Source: a virus
Direction: 5' to 3' (one strand)
Length of the DNA: 20,234 nucleotides
Virus record (IMG/VR): IMGVR_UViG_3300046522_000275
Location: 1 to 20,234 of that record
Part shown: piece by piece, positions 13,252-19,874 of the stretch
Layout of the letters: the number at the start of each line of letters is the position of its first letter
How positions within the stretch are numbered: position 1 is the first letter of the stretch
Translations under genes and position numbers: made by a program
Notes under the pieces: model-generated
The model's database searches: none
The model's input: the letters and a program-made list of their open reading frames with translations, nothing else
Told to the model about the DNA's origin: nothing

Positions 13252-13500
13252 CTATGCTGCTACGCGGTATCGAAAGAGTCCGCCGCTCACGCGTTCACGT
13301 TCCACGTTCCACGCGCCGAACCGTGTTTTGCGAAGATCGCGAAGCCGCGCCGAGACGCTGGCTTCTGGCTTGTTTGTCGCTACCGCGATCTCGCGAAGCG
13401 TCCGCCAACGACCGTCCGCCATAACGGCGAAGACGGCGTCTAGCTGTGTGGACAGGCGTTGGTTGTCCAACGCGGGTTCATATGTTTGGCCGCTGAACAT
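13252..13500 (-). CDS. Winged-helix DNA-binding protein
   Basis: The 82-residue product contains LDAVFAVMADGRWRTLREIA and NKPEASVSARLRDLRKTRFG, a winged helix-turn-helix with a typical recognition helix (EASVSARLRDLRK). A beta wing ending YRVAA follows. Similar small proteins are common in alphaproteobacterial phages and are thought to act as transcription or replication regulators. The ATG touches the upstream stop (TGATG). The target is unknown. Confidence 0.85.
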   Translation of the reverse strand: MFSGQTYEPALDNQRLSTQLDAVFAVMADGRWRTLREIAVATNKPEASVSARLRDLRKTRFGAWNVERERVSGGLFRYRVAA

Positions 13501-13862
13501 CAGGCGGCTCGCTTGTCGAAGCTCAGAATCTCGCCGTCCGCGTACAGTCCGCTCGCTTGGAAGTACGCCAGAATCTTCGGCATCATATTGTCCGCATCGA
13601 TACGGCTTGTCGGCTGCGGCGCCTCCAAGTGCGCGATAGCTGGCGTTTTGATACCAGTGGCCGCGCCAAGCTCCTTTTGCGTAATGTCCAGCAACGCGCG
13701 ACCAGCCGCAACGTACCGGCCCAAGGGCTTGACGGCGTCAACGTCAAACGGCTTACGCGTCTCCCGCGCTTCGGCCATGCTAATGGCGCGTTGGGCCGTT
13801 TGAAAAAGAGCGTCCATTTTCGATTGGAAGTCTGCCCGAATCTGTTCTGCTGTTTTCGTCAT
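13500..13862 (-). CDS. Xre-type helix-turn-helix protein
   Basis: The 120-residue product has a helical N-terminal region and then GRALLDITQKELGAATGIKT followed by PAIAHLE (about 54-80), a recognisable Xre fold. The remainder is acidic and helical and ends KRAA. This is the fourth or fifth DNA-binding protein of the window, placed mid-operon, so it may act late in the early phase. The start overlaps the upstream stop (ATGA). Confidence 0.8.
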   Translation of the reverse strand: MTKTAEQIRADFQSKMDALFQTAQRAISMAEARETRKPFDVDAVKPLGRYVAAGRALLDITQKELGAATGIKTPAIAHLEAPQPTSRIDADNMMPKILAYFQASGLYADGEILSFDKRAA

Positions 13863-14047
13863 GCCGTGACTCCTTTGCTATTTTCCAACAACCATTCCAG
13901 TTCTTGAACGGCGCCGATCTCACGCGCGAAAACCGTTGCCGTTATCGCAACATCGGCGACACCTTCGGACGCTTCGAACGCCTTTTGAGCGTCCACAGAT
14001 CGCGCACGCGCTTTGATAAGGCGCTGGTTGATTAGGTCTTTCGTCAC
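13859..14047 (-). CDS. Hypothetical helical protein, 62 residues
   Basis: The product (MTKDLINQRLIKARARSVDA...) is predicted helical with an Ala-rich centre and the tail LEWLLENSKGVTA. The GTG at 14047 is chosen because GTGA overlaps the stop of the nuclease gene, a coupled arrangement seen elsewhere here. The longer frame would extend 11 codons into that gene. The role is unknown; its place beside the nuclease may be meaningful. Confidence 0.7.
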   Translation of the reverse strand: MTKDLINQRLIKARARSVDAQKAFEASEGVADVAITATVFAREIGAVQELEWLLENSKGVTA

Positions 14048-14979
14048 GCTGCTATCCTCTCGTTTGTGCCATCGGTCCACACGGACCCGTTCTTCATGCG
14101 ATAGGTGATTGTCTCGGCGCCTTCGTCGGAATCGATTTGTTCGCCGGGCACCAGGTCAGGATCAAAAAGGTGCGTCGGACATGCCGCTTTCTGTTCGTCA
14201 AAGCTCAACGGCTTCGCCCATCGCGCGCATGACCAATGCGCGTCGCCCGACATTTCCGGCGTGGAATGAATGCAAGAGCGGCACGTGATGCGCGGGAACG
14301 CGTCGTAATGGCAGACCGGTTGATGATTGCAGAATGAACACAGGTAGTAGTCGTGTTTCTCCGATATCTTTGCCGGCGGACGCGTTGCCTTTACGATGCG
14401 TTCGGCCTTCGCCAACATCTGCATGCAGAAAGCGGCGTCATACTCGATACGCTCTTGATAAAGCTGGTCATCGTTCTTGTTGACGACCAGATACAGCGCA
14501 CGAGTCAGACCAAAGGCATGCATGCCGATTTGACATTGAACGTAATGTTGCGGCTTGGCCTTCGCGCAGCCGTCCTTTACGAGAAGCTTAAAATTCTTGT
14601 CGTTCGAAGATTTGAACTCGGCTAAGTGTTCTGTCTTCGGCGCCTCTGGCAGATTGAGCGCGCGACCGTCGATCTTGCCGCGCACGTGGCCGGCGACAAG
14701 GCGGATACGGTCTTGCTCTCCGAAGACTTCGACGCCAGCGCGTTCAAGGTCTTCAATCATCCGGCGTTCTTCGATATTGCCGGTTTCGAACAAGCGCAGT
14801 TGCTTGCCGGTGAAGATTTCAAGCGGAGTCGCCCAACGGAACGAGTAGTAAAGCGAGCGCTCGCATTCGTTGCCTAGATCGCCAACGGAAATCCCTAGCG
14901 AGTCCCAATTCTCGGCGTTCGCAACCCACGCGGCATAGATCGCGGCAATGGTATGCTGGATTGGTACGGGGAACGGCAT
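14044..14979 (-). CDS. Cas4-like PD-(D/E)XK nuclease with extra Cys cluster
   Basis: A 311-residue DNA exonuclease of the RecB/Cas4 fold. Visible motifs are GNECERSLYY (C39), HVRGKIDG with D104, EFKS with E121-x-K123, and the following Gln-rich helix YVQCQIGMHAFG. The Cys set C39, C214-x-x-C217-x5-C223 has the layout that holds a 4Fe-4S cluster in Cas4 and AddB. A second set (CRSC at 233-236, then C251 and C267) suggests another metal site. With the Sak4-like ATPase and the DUF669 protein upstream it would supply single-stranded ends for phage recombination. It ends in Ile-Ala-Ala. It is unlikely to belong to CRISPR adaptation, as no cas1, cas2 or array is present. Confidence 0.88.
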   Translation of the reverse strand: MPFPVPIQHTIAAIYAAWVANAENWDSLGISVGDLGNECERSLYYSFRWATPLEIFTGKQLRLFETGNIEERRMIEDLERAGVEVFGEQDRIRLVAGHVRGKIDGRALNLPEAPKTEHLAEFKSSNDKNFKLLVKDGCAKAKPQHYVQCQIGMHAFGLTRALYLVVNKNDDQLYQERIEYDAAFCMQMLAKAERIVKATRPPAKISEKHDYYLCSFCNHQPVCHYDAFPRITCRSCIHSTPEMSGDAHWSCARWAKPLSFDEQKAACPTHLFDPDLVPGEQIDSDEGAETITYRMKNGSVWTDGTNERIAA

Positions 14980-15167
14980 TAGTGAACGCTCACACGCTTT
15001 GTTGCATAGCCCGGCTTAAGCTTGCCTTCGGCGGCCATCTGTTCACGCCATTTGATTTCGTCCGCTCGGAACTGCGCAGGGCTATACGACGCGTAGCCGC
15101 CGCCGATTAGTTCGCCGTCCTGCATTTCGCGTACCTCTGCCAAGTGAGCTTCCATCTGTGTGTGCAT
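14979..15167 (-). CDS. Hypothetical protein, 62 residues
   Basis: A charged helical protein (MHTQMEAHLAEVREMQDGEL...KLKPGYATKRVSVH). The ATG at 15167 has a clear ribosome site (AAAGGAC seven bases before). The open frame further up is Arg/Pro-rich shadow of the DUF669 gene. Its stop overlaps the nuclease ATG (TAATG), so it is probably translated together with the nuclease. No family is recognised. Confidence 0.75.
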   Translation of the reverse strand: MHTQMEAHLAEVREMQDGELIGGGYASYSPAQFRADEIKWREQMAAEGKLKPGYATKRVSVH

Positions 15168-15231
15168 GGCCTGTCCTTTGAAAATCCCGACCGGGAAGAC
15201 GCGCGCAACGCGTGCGCCCTCCCGTGTTCGG

Positions 15232-15747
15232 TTAAGCGGCGTTACGCTGCGGCCACGGCGCCTTGGTATTGCTGTTCGCGGCGTTGGCGACTTGCTTGAC
15301 GTTGTCGTTCGCGGCCTTCGGAGGCGGCGCGGTCCCGCCGCTGGTGAACAGCTTGTGAGTCTTCGACCAATCGACTTCGTTGCGCGCTTCAAAGTCACCC
15401 TTGGCCGCGCGGATTTTCACCACGCCGGTAAACGCACGGAAGCAAAGGTCTTCCGGCTCTTCCGGGTCCGGCACGCCGACCACGTCGCGAAGCGCCTTGA
15501 ATTCGGACTGGCCGATTTCCTGGGCTGTCGGATTCGGATTGCTCAAGTTGAACTGTCCGAAGAGGAGTCGGCCCTCGTATTCGCCGCTGATGACTCGAAT
15601 CTTGTGCTTGAACAGTTCGCCGTCACCCTTGGCCGTGGGTTTTACTTCGCCCTCGATAAGCTCAAGTTCGTATGTGCCGGCGGGGAAGGTATCAAAGCCT
15701 TTAGGGGCTTCGGCGTTCTCGTCGTAACGACCTGACAGACTACCCAT
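15232..15747 (-). CDS. DUF669 phage protein, putative ssDNA-binding partner
   Basis: The 171-residue product has the DUF669 pattern: an N-terminal acidic start, FPAGTYELELIEGEVKPTAK (about 21-40), FKHKIRVISGEYEGRLLFGQ (46-65) and a QSEFKALRDVVGV helix. A long low-complexity tail follows (PPPKAANDNVKQ, ending NAA). DUF669 proteins sit next to RecA-like Sak4 ATPases in many phages and are believed to bind single-stranded DNA; a flexible acidic/Asn tail is SSB-like. The ATG at 15747 has AAGGAA upstream, and the longer frame is discounted. A 64-base gap separates it from the next gene. Confidence 0.82.
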   Translation of the reverse strand: MGSLSGRYDENAEAPKGFDTFPAGTYELELIEGEVKPTAKGDGELFKHKIRVISGEYEGRLLFGQFNLSNPNPTAQEIGQSEFKALRDVVGVPDPEEPEDLCFRAFTGVVKIRAAKGDFEARNEVDWSKTHKLFTSGGTAPPPKAANDNVKQVANAANSNTKAPWPQRNAA

Positions 15748-15834
15748 GAAGATTCCTTTTGTTGGGTTTTGGACACAGAGAGGCATTCGCCGCCGAAGCG
15801 GCGTTGGCCGATTTCAGAATGTGAGAGTTGTTAG

Positions 15835-16536
15835 TTAGGCGGCTTGCGCGATTGTCTCGACGGGCTTGAAGCTCGCGGCGGGGTAAGCGCCATCAAGCAA
15901 GCCGGGATAATTGCGGTGCCAGCGATCCCACTTCACGAACAACGTATTGCCCGTGACGCCGGTAATGGTTGCGGTGAAAGGATCGCGAAGGAATGGCGAC
16001 GAATAGTTGACGCGCTGTCCAACTTTGAAGACTGTCTTGTCTTCAATGATCGGGTACAGCTCTTCCACGTCCCAACCGTTTTGAGGCGTCGGTATGTTGT
16101 CCCATTTCACCACACACGTACCGAATCCGTTGGACACGACAGTACCGGGTTCCTCGTCAATTCCGCGCTCGGTGACGCGGTCCCCTGCTTTCGGAAACCA
16201 GAATTTCAACTCACTCGCGTTGAAAATGTAGTTGTCCGAAATGGCGCGGCTCTGCCCCTTAAGGAAGGTCACGGTGTACGGGATTTCCTCTTCGTCGTCG
16301 CCGTCATCTGCGGTAACGATTCCGATTAAGTCCTGATACACGGCGCCGAGAACCACGACGCAGTCACCAACCTTGAAGGCGCGTTCGTCTTCGTCGTCCG
16401 GCGCCAGCTTCAAGCCCCGGCCGTCGATGACGCACTTTTCGCCGTCGTCAAACTGGATGCCAACCAGCCCCGGCAAAATCACAGTGCCAATGCGGTTGTT
16501 GAAGACGGATTCAACACGGTCATTTACAGCGAACAT
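15835..16536 (-). CDS. Unknown protein of four tandem SH3/KOW-like repeats
   Basis: The 233-residue protein seems built from four similar segments (about 3-45, 54-110, 115-163, 168-228). Each opens with a F/A-x-V-G-D-x-V type turn (FAVNDRV, FKVGDCV, KAGDRV, FKVGQRV), followed by a Gly-x-Val strand. The last two share V-x-K-W-D. This resembles tandem small beta-barrels of SH3 or KOW type used for protein, RNA or DNA contact. It is acidic overall. It lies between the Sak4-like ATPase (TAATG overlap) and DUF669, so a recombination accessory role is plausible. I know of no characterised homologue. Confidence 0.8.
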   Translation of the reverse strand: MFAVNDRVESVFNNRIGTVILPGLVGIQFDDGEKCVIDGRGLKLAPDDEDERAFKVGDCVVVLGAVYQDLIGIVTADDGDDEEEIPYTVTFLKGQSRAISDNYIFNASELKFWFPKAGDRVTERGIDEEPGTVVSNGFGTCVVKWDNIPTPQNGWDVEELYPIIEDKTVFKVGQRVNYSSPFLRDPFTATITGVTGNTLFVKWDRWHRNYPGLLDGAYPAASFKPVETIAQAA

Positions 16537-17339
16537 TATGCGGCTTCCTTTTGCTCTACCTGGACGTTGTCGTTTGCCGCTCGCGGTGCGGGGAAGTATT
16601 GAGCCAAGGCCGCGTAGCCTTTGCCTTTCTTGAAGGGGACGCTTGCCGGCATCGAATAGCGGTTCTTGGCAAGGAAGCCGGGACGCTCTTCAAGATGAAT
16701 GTTGCGCTCGCCAGAACCTTCGCCGTGAGCAACCTTCGTCTGCCGCGCCACTTCCTTTTCTTTCAACGTCGTCCGATAATTAACGAACGCGACAACGTCC
16801 GCCTTTTCCCTGACAAAACCGCGCGCTCGCTTATGTAGCTTAAGGTCATATCGGGAGTACGGGTCACTGGTTGGCGAGTCGAAACGGTCAATGTGCGGAT
16901 GCGCAAGCAACACCACGCCAATTCCAGCCTTCTTAAGATGGGCGAACCCGTCCAGAAGATTGAACCATTCCTTGTCCGCTTCAACGTAGCCCTTGCCGAA
17001 CCCCGGCGTTTCGATTGACGGGACACCAAGGCGCCGGCACGTTTCAGCCCATACCAGCGGTTCAAGGCCATCCATAGAGTCGATAATGACCGTCTGGAAG
17101 CCGTGGTCCGTGCTAAGTAGCTCGCCAATATAATCAACCAAGTCACCATACGACTCGATCTCTCCCGGCGTTGGCAGTTCAATGTCGTTCGGCGTCTCTT
17201 CACCCGTCGTATTCAGATAGATCGGGTTCGGCCATTCGGCCGCGAGTGAAGTCTTGCCGACACCATCCACGCCATACAGGACGAAGATAGGCGGCTTGTC
17301 AGACTTCGAACTCACTAGCGCGCTAATGCTCTTAGCCAT
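16536..17339 (-). CDS. RecA-like phage ATPase (AAA_24/Sak4-type)
   Basis: The 267-residue product shows Walker A GVDGVGKTS (23-31), Walker B TVIIDSMDG (about 83-91) and a sensor-like LLAHPH (144-149). This is the core of the compact RecA fold seen in Sak4/AAA_24 phage proteins, which promote single-strand annealing or strand exchange. The tail carries RAANDNVQVEQKEAA. The ATG has AAAGGGA before it and lies in the end of a small membrane-protein gene, with a 25-base overlap. Together with DUF669 and the Cas4-like nuclease it forms the recombination set. The exact annealing activity is family inference. Confidence 0.88.
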   Translation of the reverse strand: MAKSISALVSSKSDKPPIFVLYGVDGVGKTSLAAEWPNPIYLNTTGEETPNDIELPTPGEIESYGDLVDYIGELLSTDHGFQTVIIDSMDGLEPLVWAETCRRLGVPSIETPGFGKGYVEADKEWFNLLDGFAHLKKAGIGVVLLAHPHIDRFDSPTSDPYSRYDLKLHKRARGFVREKADVVAFVNYRTTLKEKEVARQTKVAHGEGSGERNIHLEERPGFLAKNRYSMPASVPFKKGKGYAALAQYFPAPRAANDNVQVEQKEAA

Positions 17340-17473
17340 TCAATTCCCTTTGCTGCGATGAAATGGATTGCCCCGGCGGCTAGGACCGCGACCATTAAGG
17401 CCGCGATCCAAAGCAGAAACGTTGTTGGCCAAAGACCTAGCAACGCAACGGGCGCGATGATTAGGTCGCTCAC
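17315..17473 (-). CDS. Small membrane protein, 52 residues
   Basis: This short frame reads SDLIIAPVALLGLWPTTFLL then WIAALMVAVLAAGAIHFIAA, and ends KGIEWLRALAR. It begins at GTG, which overlaps the upstream TGA (GTGA), and runs 25 bases into the RecA-like gene. One or two membrane helices and a basic tail are evident, with no known family. Coupling on both sides supports real translation. It might anchor the recombination complex, act against superinfection or affect membrane potential. All of these are speculation. Confidence 0.65.
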   Translation of the reverse strand: MSDLIIAPVALLGLWPTTFLLWIAALMVAVLAAGAIHFIAAKGIEWLRALAR

Positions 17474-17811
17474 GCCGCCTTGGTCGTTGCGACCGGCGCG
17501 GGCGCCGATGACTTCGACGCCAGTTCGAAGACGTAAAAGTCCTTGCCGGGGTTGGCTTCGGACAGCCGGCGCGCTTCGGTTTCAGCCAGCACACGGCTTG
17601 AATGGACGTAAGGACGCGTCGCCGGCTTCAAGCTTCCGTTTTCGACCAAGACAACGATTGAATCCTTGCCGGCCAAATACCAATCATCGGCAAAGTGATA
17701 TTGAGCGTCCTTGCTGATGAAGTACGCCAGTCCGACATACTGATGAAACACCGTCTTGGCGTTCGGGTTGAGTCGGTGCGACAGCACGTCGCCGGTTTTG
17801 AAAGGTGCCAT
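17470..17811 (-). CDS. Hypothetical protein, 113 residues
   Basis: The product starts MAPFKTGDVLSHRLNPNAKT, looks like a small beta-rich fold (VFHQYVGLAYFIS...DSIVVLVENGSL), then has a helical Ala/Arg segment and the tail APAPVATTKAA. The FKTGDVL opening resembles the SH3-like repeats of the 15835-16536 product. The ATG at 17811 is one base beyond the upstream stop. The long N-terminal Ser/Thr-rich version is a shadow. The function is unknown. Confidence 0.75.
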   Translation of the reverse strand: MAPFKTGDVLSHRLNPNAKTVFHQYVGLAYFISKDAQYHFADDWYLAGKDSIVVLVENGSLKPATRPYVHSSRVLAETEARRLSEANPGKDFYVFELASKSSAPAPVATTKAA

Positions 17812-17812
17812 G

Positions 17813-18022
17813 TCAGTTCTTCCTTGTGTGAGCGATTGCGTATTGCGGGCGGCTGATTTCGTGCTGGACTCCGTCGTCGCCGATGAGTGAGACGATGAAG
17901 TGATCTTGAAACGCGACGTGTTCAGTTCGGCCAACGACCGTTCCGGTAACCGAACCGACTAGGACCTCTTCACCCATGAAGAACTCCCAACCGTCGCCGC
18001 TGTCGTCCTGCTGCTGCTGCAT
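17813..18022 (-). CDS. Hypothetical protein, 69 residues
   Basis: The product begins MQQQQDDSGDGWEFFMGEEV and continues with beta-like segments (LVGSVTGTVVGRTEHVAF). FMGEEVLVGSVTGTVVGRT recalls a single SH3/KOW-like barrel, as in its downstream neighbours. The ATG at 18022 overlaps the previous stop (TGATG). The function is unknown. Confidence 0.7.
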   Translation of the reverse strand: MQQQQDDSGDGWEFFMGEEVLVGSVTGTVVGRTEHVAFQDHFIVSLIGDDGVQHEISRPQYAIAHTRKN

Positions 18023-18234
18023 CAAATTGCCTTCTTGATCTTGTCGGCTGCTGCCAGCGCCTTGTTGCTCTCGGCGTGCGCGGTAGCCGCATGGTCCATG
18101 TGTAGTTCCGCAAGGTGCGTGTGGTTCTCTCCCTTCGCTGTGTGACGCTGTGAATACTGAGTGAGACGTTCCAGAATGCCGGCGATAGGCGCGACGATGC
18201 CTTCGACGCTTTCGCGTCGGTTCAGTAACTTCAT
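18022..18234 (-). CDS. Hypothetical helical protein, 70 residues
   Basis: The product (MKLLNRRESVEGIVAPIAGI...) has amphipathic helices and a His-rich middle (HTAKGENHTHLAELHMDHAA) that could bind a metal or form a coiled coil. The ATG follows AAAGGAACGC, a good ribosome site. It is the second gene of the early operon. No family is known. Confidence 0.7.
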   Translation of the reverse strand: MKLLNRRESVEGIVAPIAGILERLTQYSQRHTAKGENHTHLAELHMDHAATAHAESNKALAAADKIKKAI

Positions 18235-18245
18235 GATGCGTTCCT

Positions 18246-18794
18246 TTAAGAAGCGAGTTTGAAGGGAGTCGTTGGAAGCGTGATTGGCCGCGCCGTGGTA
18301 TGCGACTGGTCAACCTTGTATCGCGCGCGATCCGTGTTCACTTGAAACAGGACAACCGCGCTGTTCCGCTCGGCGTGCGAACGTGAGTCAACTTCATAAA
18401 CACGGCCGGGATATGCAGCACGCAAGGCGCGAAGCTCTGCGGCACTGGACCGCATGTTGTTCTCGTGACTGCAAATATCTTCGTCGTCTTCGCTATCCGC
18501 CTTGTCGAATAACATTGCGCCGGATGCTGCCAAAATATCTTGCTTGACCTCATGGACTGAACCAAGCGAAACACTAAACAGATTAGCTATCACGCGAAGC
18601 GAAAGACCCGGAAACATTCGCATGATCTCTTCAATCTTGGCGAGAGTCTTAGGTCCATGCGTCTTTTTAGAACTGGTCGAAGCATCCTTCGCCTTGAAGA
18701 TGACCGGATTGGCCTTCATGTAGGCTCGCGCCGCCGCTTCAAGTTCGGCGTTCGCTGCACGTTTCTTTGTGTAGTAATCCCCGCCCGTCGTCAT
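18246..18794 (-). CDS. Head gene of the early operon; helix-turn-helix protein
   Basis: The 182-residue product contains ELEAAARAYMKANPVIFKAK, then KIEEIMRMFPGLSLRVIANL and SVSLGSVHEVKQDILAASG. This is a plausible helix-turn-helix (sigma-4 or MarR-like in look) around residues 55-90, followed by a basic/acidic C-terminal half. It is the first gene to be expressed on derepression, divergent from the repressor across two operators. That is the usual place of Cro, an early activator or a replication initiator, and which of these applies cannot be told. The ATG at 18794 has AGG seven bases before. Confidence 0.7.
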   Translation of the reverse strand: MTTGGDYYTKKRAANAELEAAARAYMKANPVIFKAKDASTSSKKTHGPKTLAKIEEIMRMFPGLSLRVIANLFSVSLGSVHEVKQDILAASGAMLFDKADSEDDEDICSHENNMRSSAAELRALRAAYPGRVYEVDSRSHAERNSAVVLFQVNTDRARYKVDQSHTTARPITLPTTPFKLAS

Positions 18795-18815
18795 CTTGTA
18801 CCTGTCGTGTTGCTG

Positions 18816-18868
18816 TGACCGGAAGTAGGTAAATCTCAGTGGTCAAACGTTTACCGATTTCAGGTAAA
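18816..18868. promoter_or_regulatory. Two repressor operators in the divergent immunity region
   Basis: TGACC-GGAAGTA-GGTAA at 18816-18832 and the perfect TTTACC-N7-GGTAAA at 18850-18868 lie between the repressor and the early operon, with centres 35 bp apart. On the minus strand TTGTTA-N17-TAAACG (18877 to 18849) overlaps the second site and is a weak promoter candidate. Position and symmetry mark these as the main control sites of the lysis-lysogeny switch. Confidence 0.85.
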
Positions 18869-18894
18869 ATTAACAACTTTGTTCAGACGATTTT

Positions 18895-18923
18895 TCTTGA
18901 TTGGTGCCAAATTGGCGTATAAG
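18895..18923 (+). promoter_or_regulatory. Likely repressor promoter
   Basis: TATAAG at 18918-18923 is a good -10. The -35 could be TTGATT (15-base gap) or CTTGAT (16). The spacer contains the dyad GCCAA-A-TTGGC (18906-18916), possibly a further control site. A short leader leads to the ATG at 18955. Confidence 0.6.
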
Positions 18924-18954
18924 ACCGCAGGTTGCATATGGGGAATGGGCGGCA

Positions 18955-19617
18955 ATGGCTGATCTAAAAAACTGGCTGGCCAAGGGACTAACTAAGGACG
19001 GCGTCACCGCCGCGAAGGTCGCCGCAGCGTTGAATATGCACCATTCGGCTGTGTATAAGCTGGCCAAAGGCGAACGCCGTTTCAGGCCGGAAGAGCTTCC
19101 GCTTATCGCTCAAGTGATCGGTGAACCGGTTCCGTATGACCCGGAGTCCGGTGCCAGCTTCAACAATAAGAAGGTTGTCACAATCCCGGTTGAAGGCATT
19201 GTCACCGCTGGCGATTGGATCAGGCTCGATAAAGCGGCCCCCCTCGCCCCGTACAATATCGTTGTTCCACGCGATGAACATTTCCCGAAAGCGCAACATC
19301 TGGCTTACCGGGTTTCGGGAAGCTCGCTGAAAGAGTGCGGCGTACTGGACGGCGACAACGTCTTCGCAATCGCGTTCGATGGCATGGGCGGATACGAAGC
19401 ACTCAACGAAGGTATGATAGCCGTTGTGGAACGTTGCAGCCGGCGGAACATCGTAGAGCGCTCGCTTAGGGCTGTGACGAAGACCAAGGACTCGTTTGTG
19501 TTGCAGTCGGGAAAGACTGAAACCATTCTGTTACTTGCGCCAACAAGCAAGCCGTCGATTGCCTCTGGTATCAGGATCGTATCAATAGTTCGCGGATCGT
19601 TTCGCAACTTCACCTAG
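18955..19617 (+). CDS. CI-like repressor: HTH plus S24 (LexA-like) domain
   Basis: The 220-residue lysogeny repressor has an N-terminal Xre-like HTH (about 8-50, with VTAAKVAAALNMHHSAVYKL) and a C-terminal S24 domain (about 75-220). A possible self-cleavage bond is A85-G86 (GIVTAGDW). The Ser nucleophile is S124 (VSGSSLKECGVLDGDNV). The residue expected to be the Lys partner is Arg (R172 in ERSLRAV), so RecA-stimulated self-cleavage may be weak or lost. The ATG at 18955 is preferred over a GTG frame beginning 54 bases upstream, inside the promoter. It faces the early operon across two operators and is followed by another operator and a terminator. A DNA dyad like the operators also lies inside its coding sequence. 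Confidence 0.9.
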   Translation: MADLKNWLAKGLTKDGVTAAKVAAALNMHHSAVYKLAKGERRFRPEELPLIAQVIGEPVPYDPESGASFNNKKVVTIPVEGIVTAGDWIRLDKAAPLAPYNIVVPRDEHFPKAQHLAYRVSGSSLKECGVLDGDNVFAIAFDGMGGYEALNEGMIAVVERCSRRNIVERSLRAVTKTKDSFVLQSGKTETILLLAPTSKPSIASGIRIVSIVRGSFRNFT

Positions 19618-19653
19618 AGATTAACTAAATCCTGTTGAACAAACTTGTAAGTC

Positions 19654-19670
19654 TTACCGGTTTTCGGTAA
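19654..19670. promoter_or_regulatory. Repressor operator between repressor stop and terminator
   Basis: TTACC-GGTTTTC-GGTAA is a perfect half-site match. It starts 37 bases after the repressor stop and abuts the terminator stem. No promoter is evident on top of it, so it could act as an elongation block or a looping partner. Confidence 0.65.
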
Positions 19671-19701
19671 ACCCGCCTTTACGCGTGAAGGCGGGTTTTT
19701 T
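19670..19701 (+). terminator. Intrinsic terminator of the repressor gene
   Basis: AACCCGCCTT and its perfect complement form a 10-bp stem over an 8-base loop, followed by six T. The 173 bases from here to the next start at 19875 hold a TCAAAC/GTTTGA dyad (19749-19768) and no clear promoter. Confidence 0.92.
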
Positions 19702-19874
19702 ATGGCCTGTACTTCTACGCGACGGCACACCTTCAAAATTTCAGAACTCAAACGCGCCCGTGTTTGAAAACGGACGGTGCATATCTGTGTGCCGAACGGT
19801 TCCGCACGTCCGCGAGTCAAGGAATGGCTATGCAGTCTGTTGCTTTCATTAGTTCTGCGTCGAAGTAACAACCA

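Noticed and set aside
14044-14979. CRISPR adaptation gene (Cas4)
   Set aside because: The nuclease is Cas4-like in fold and Cys layout, but there is no repeat array, cas1 or cas2, and its neighbours are phage recombination genes.
14979-15398. N-terminally extended form of the 62-residue protein
   Set aside because: The extension is Arg/Pro/Ser-rich and lies over the end of the DUF669 gene; a good ribosome site precedes the ATG at 15167.
19614-19871. Leftward frame opposite the repressor 3' region
   Set aside because: It reads through the terminator stem and an operator, has no ribosome site and has basic, unstructured composition.
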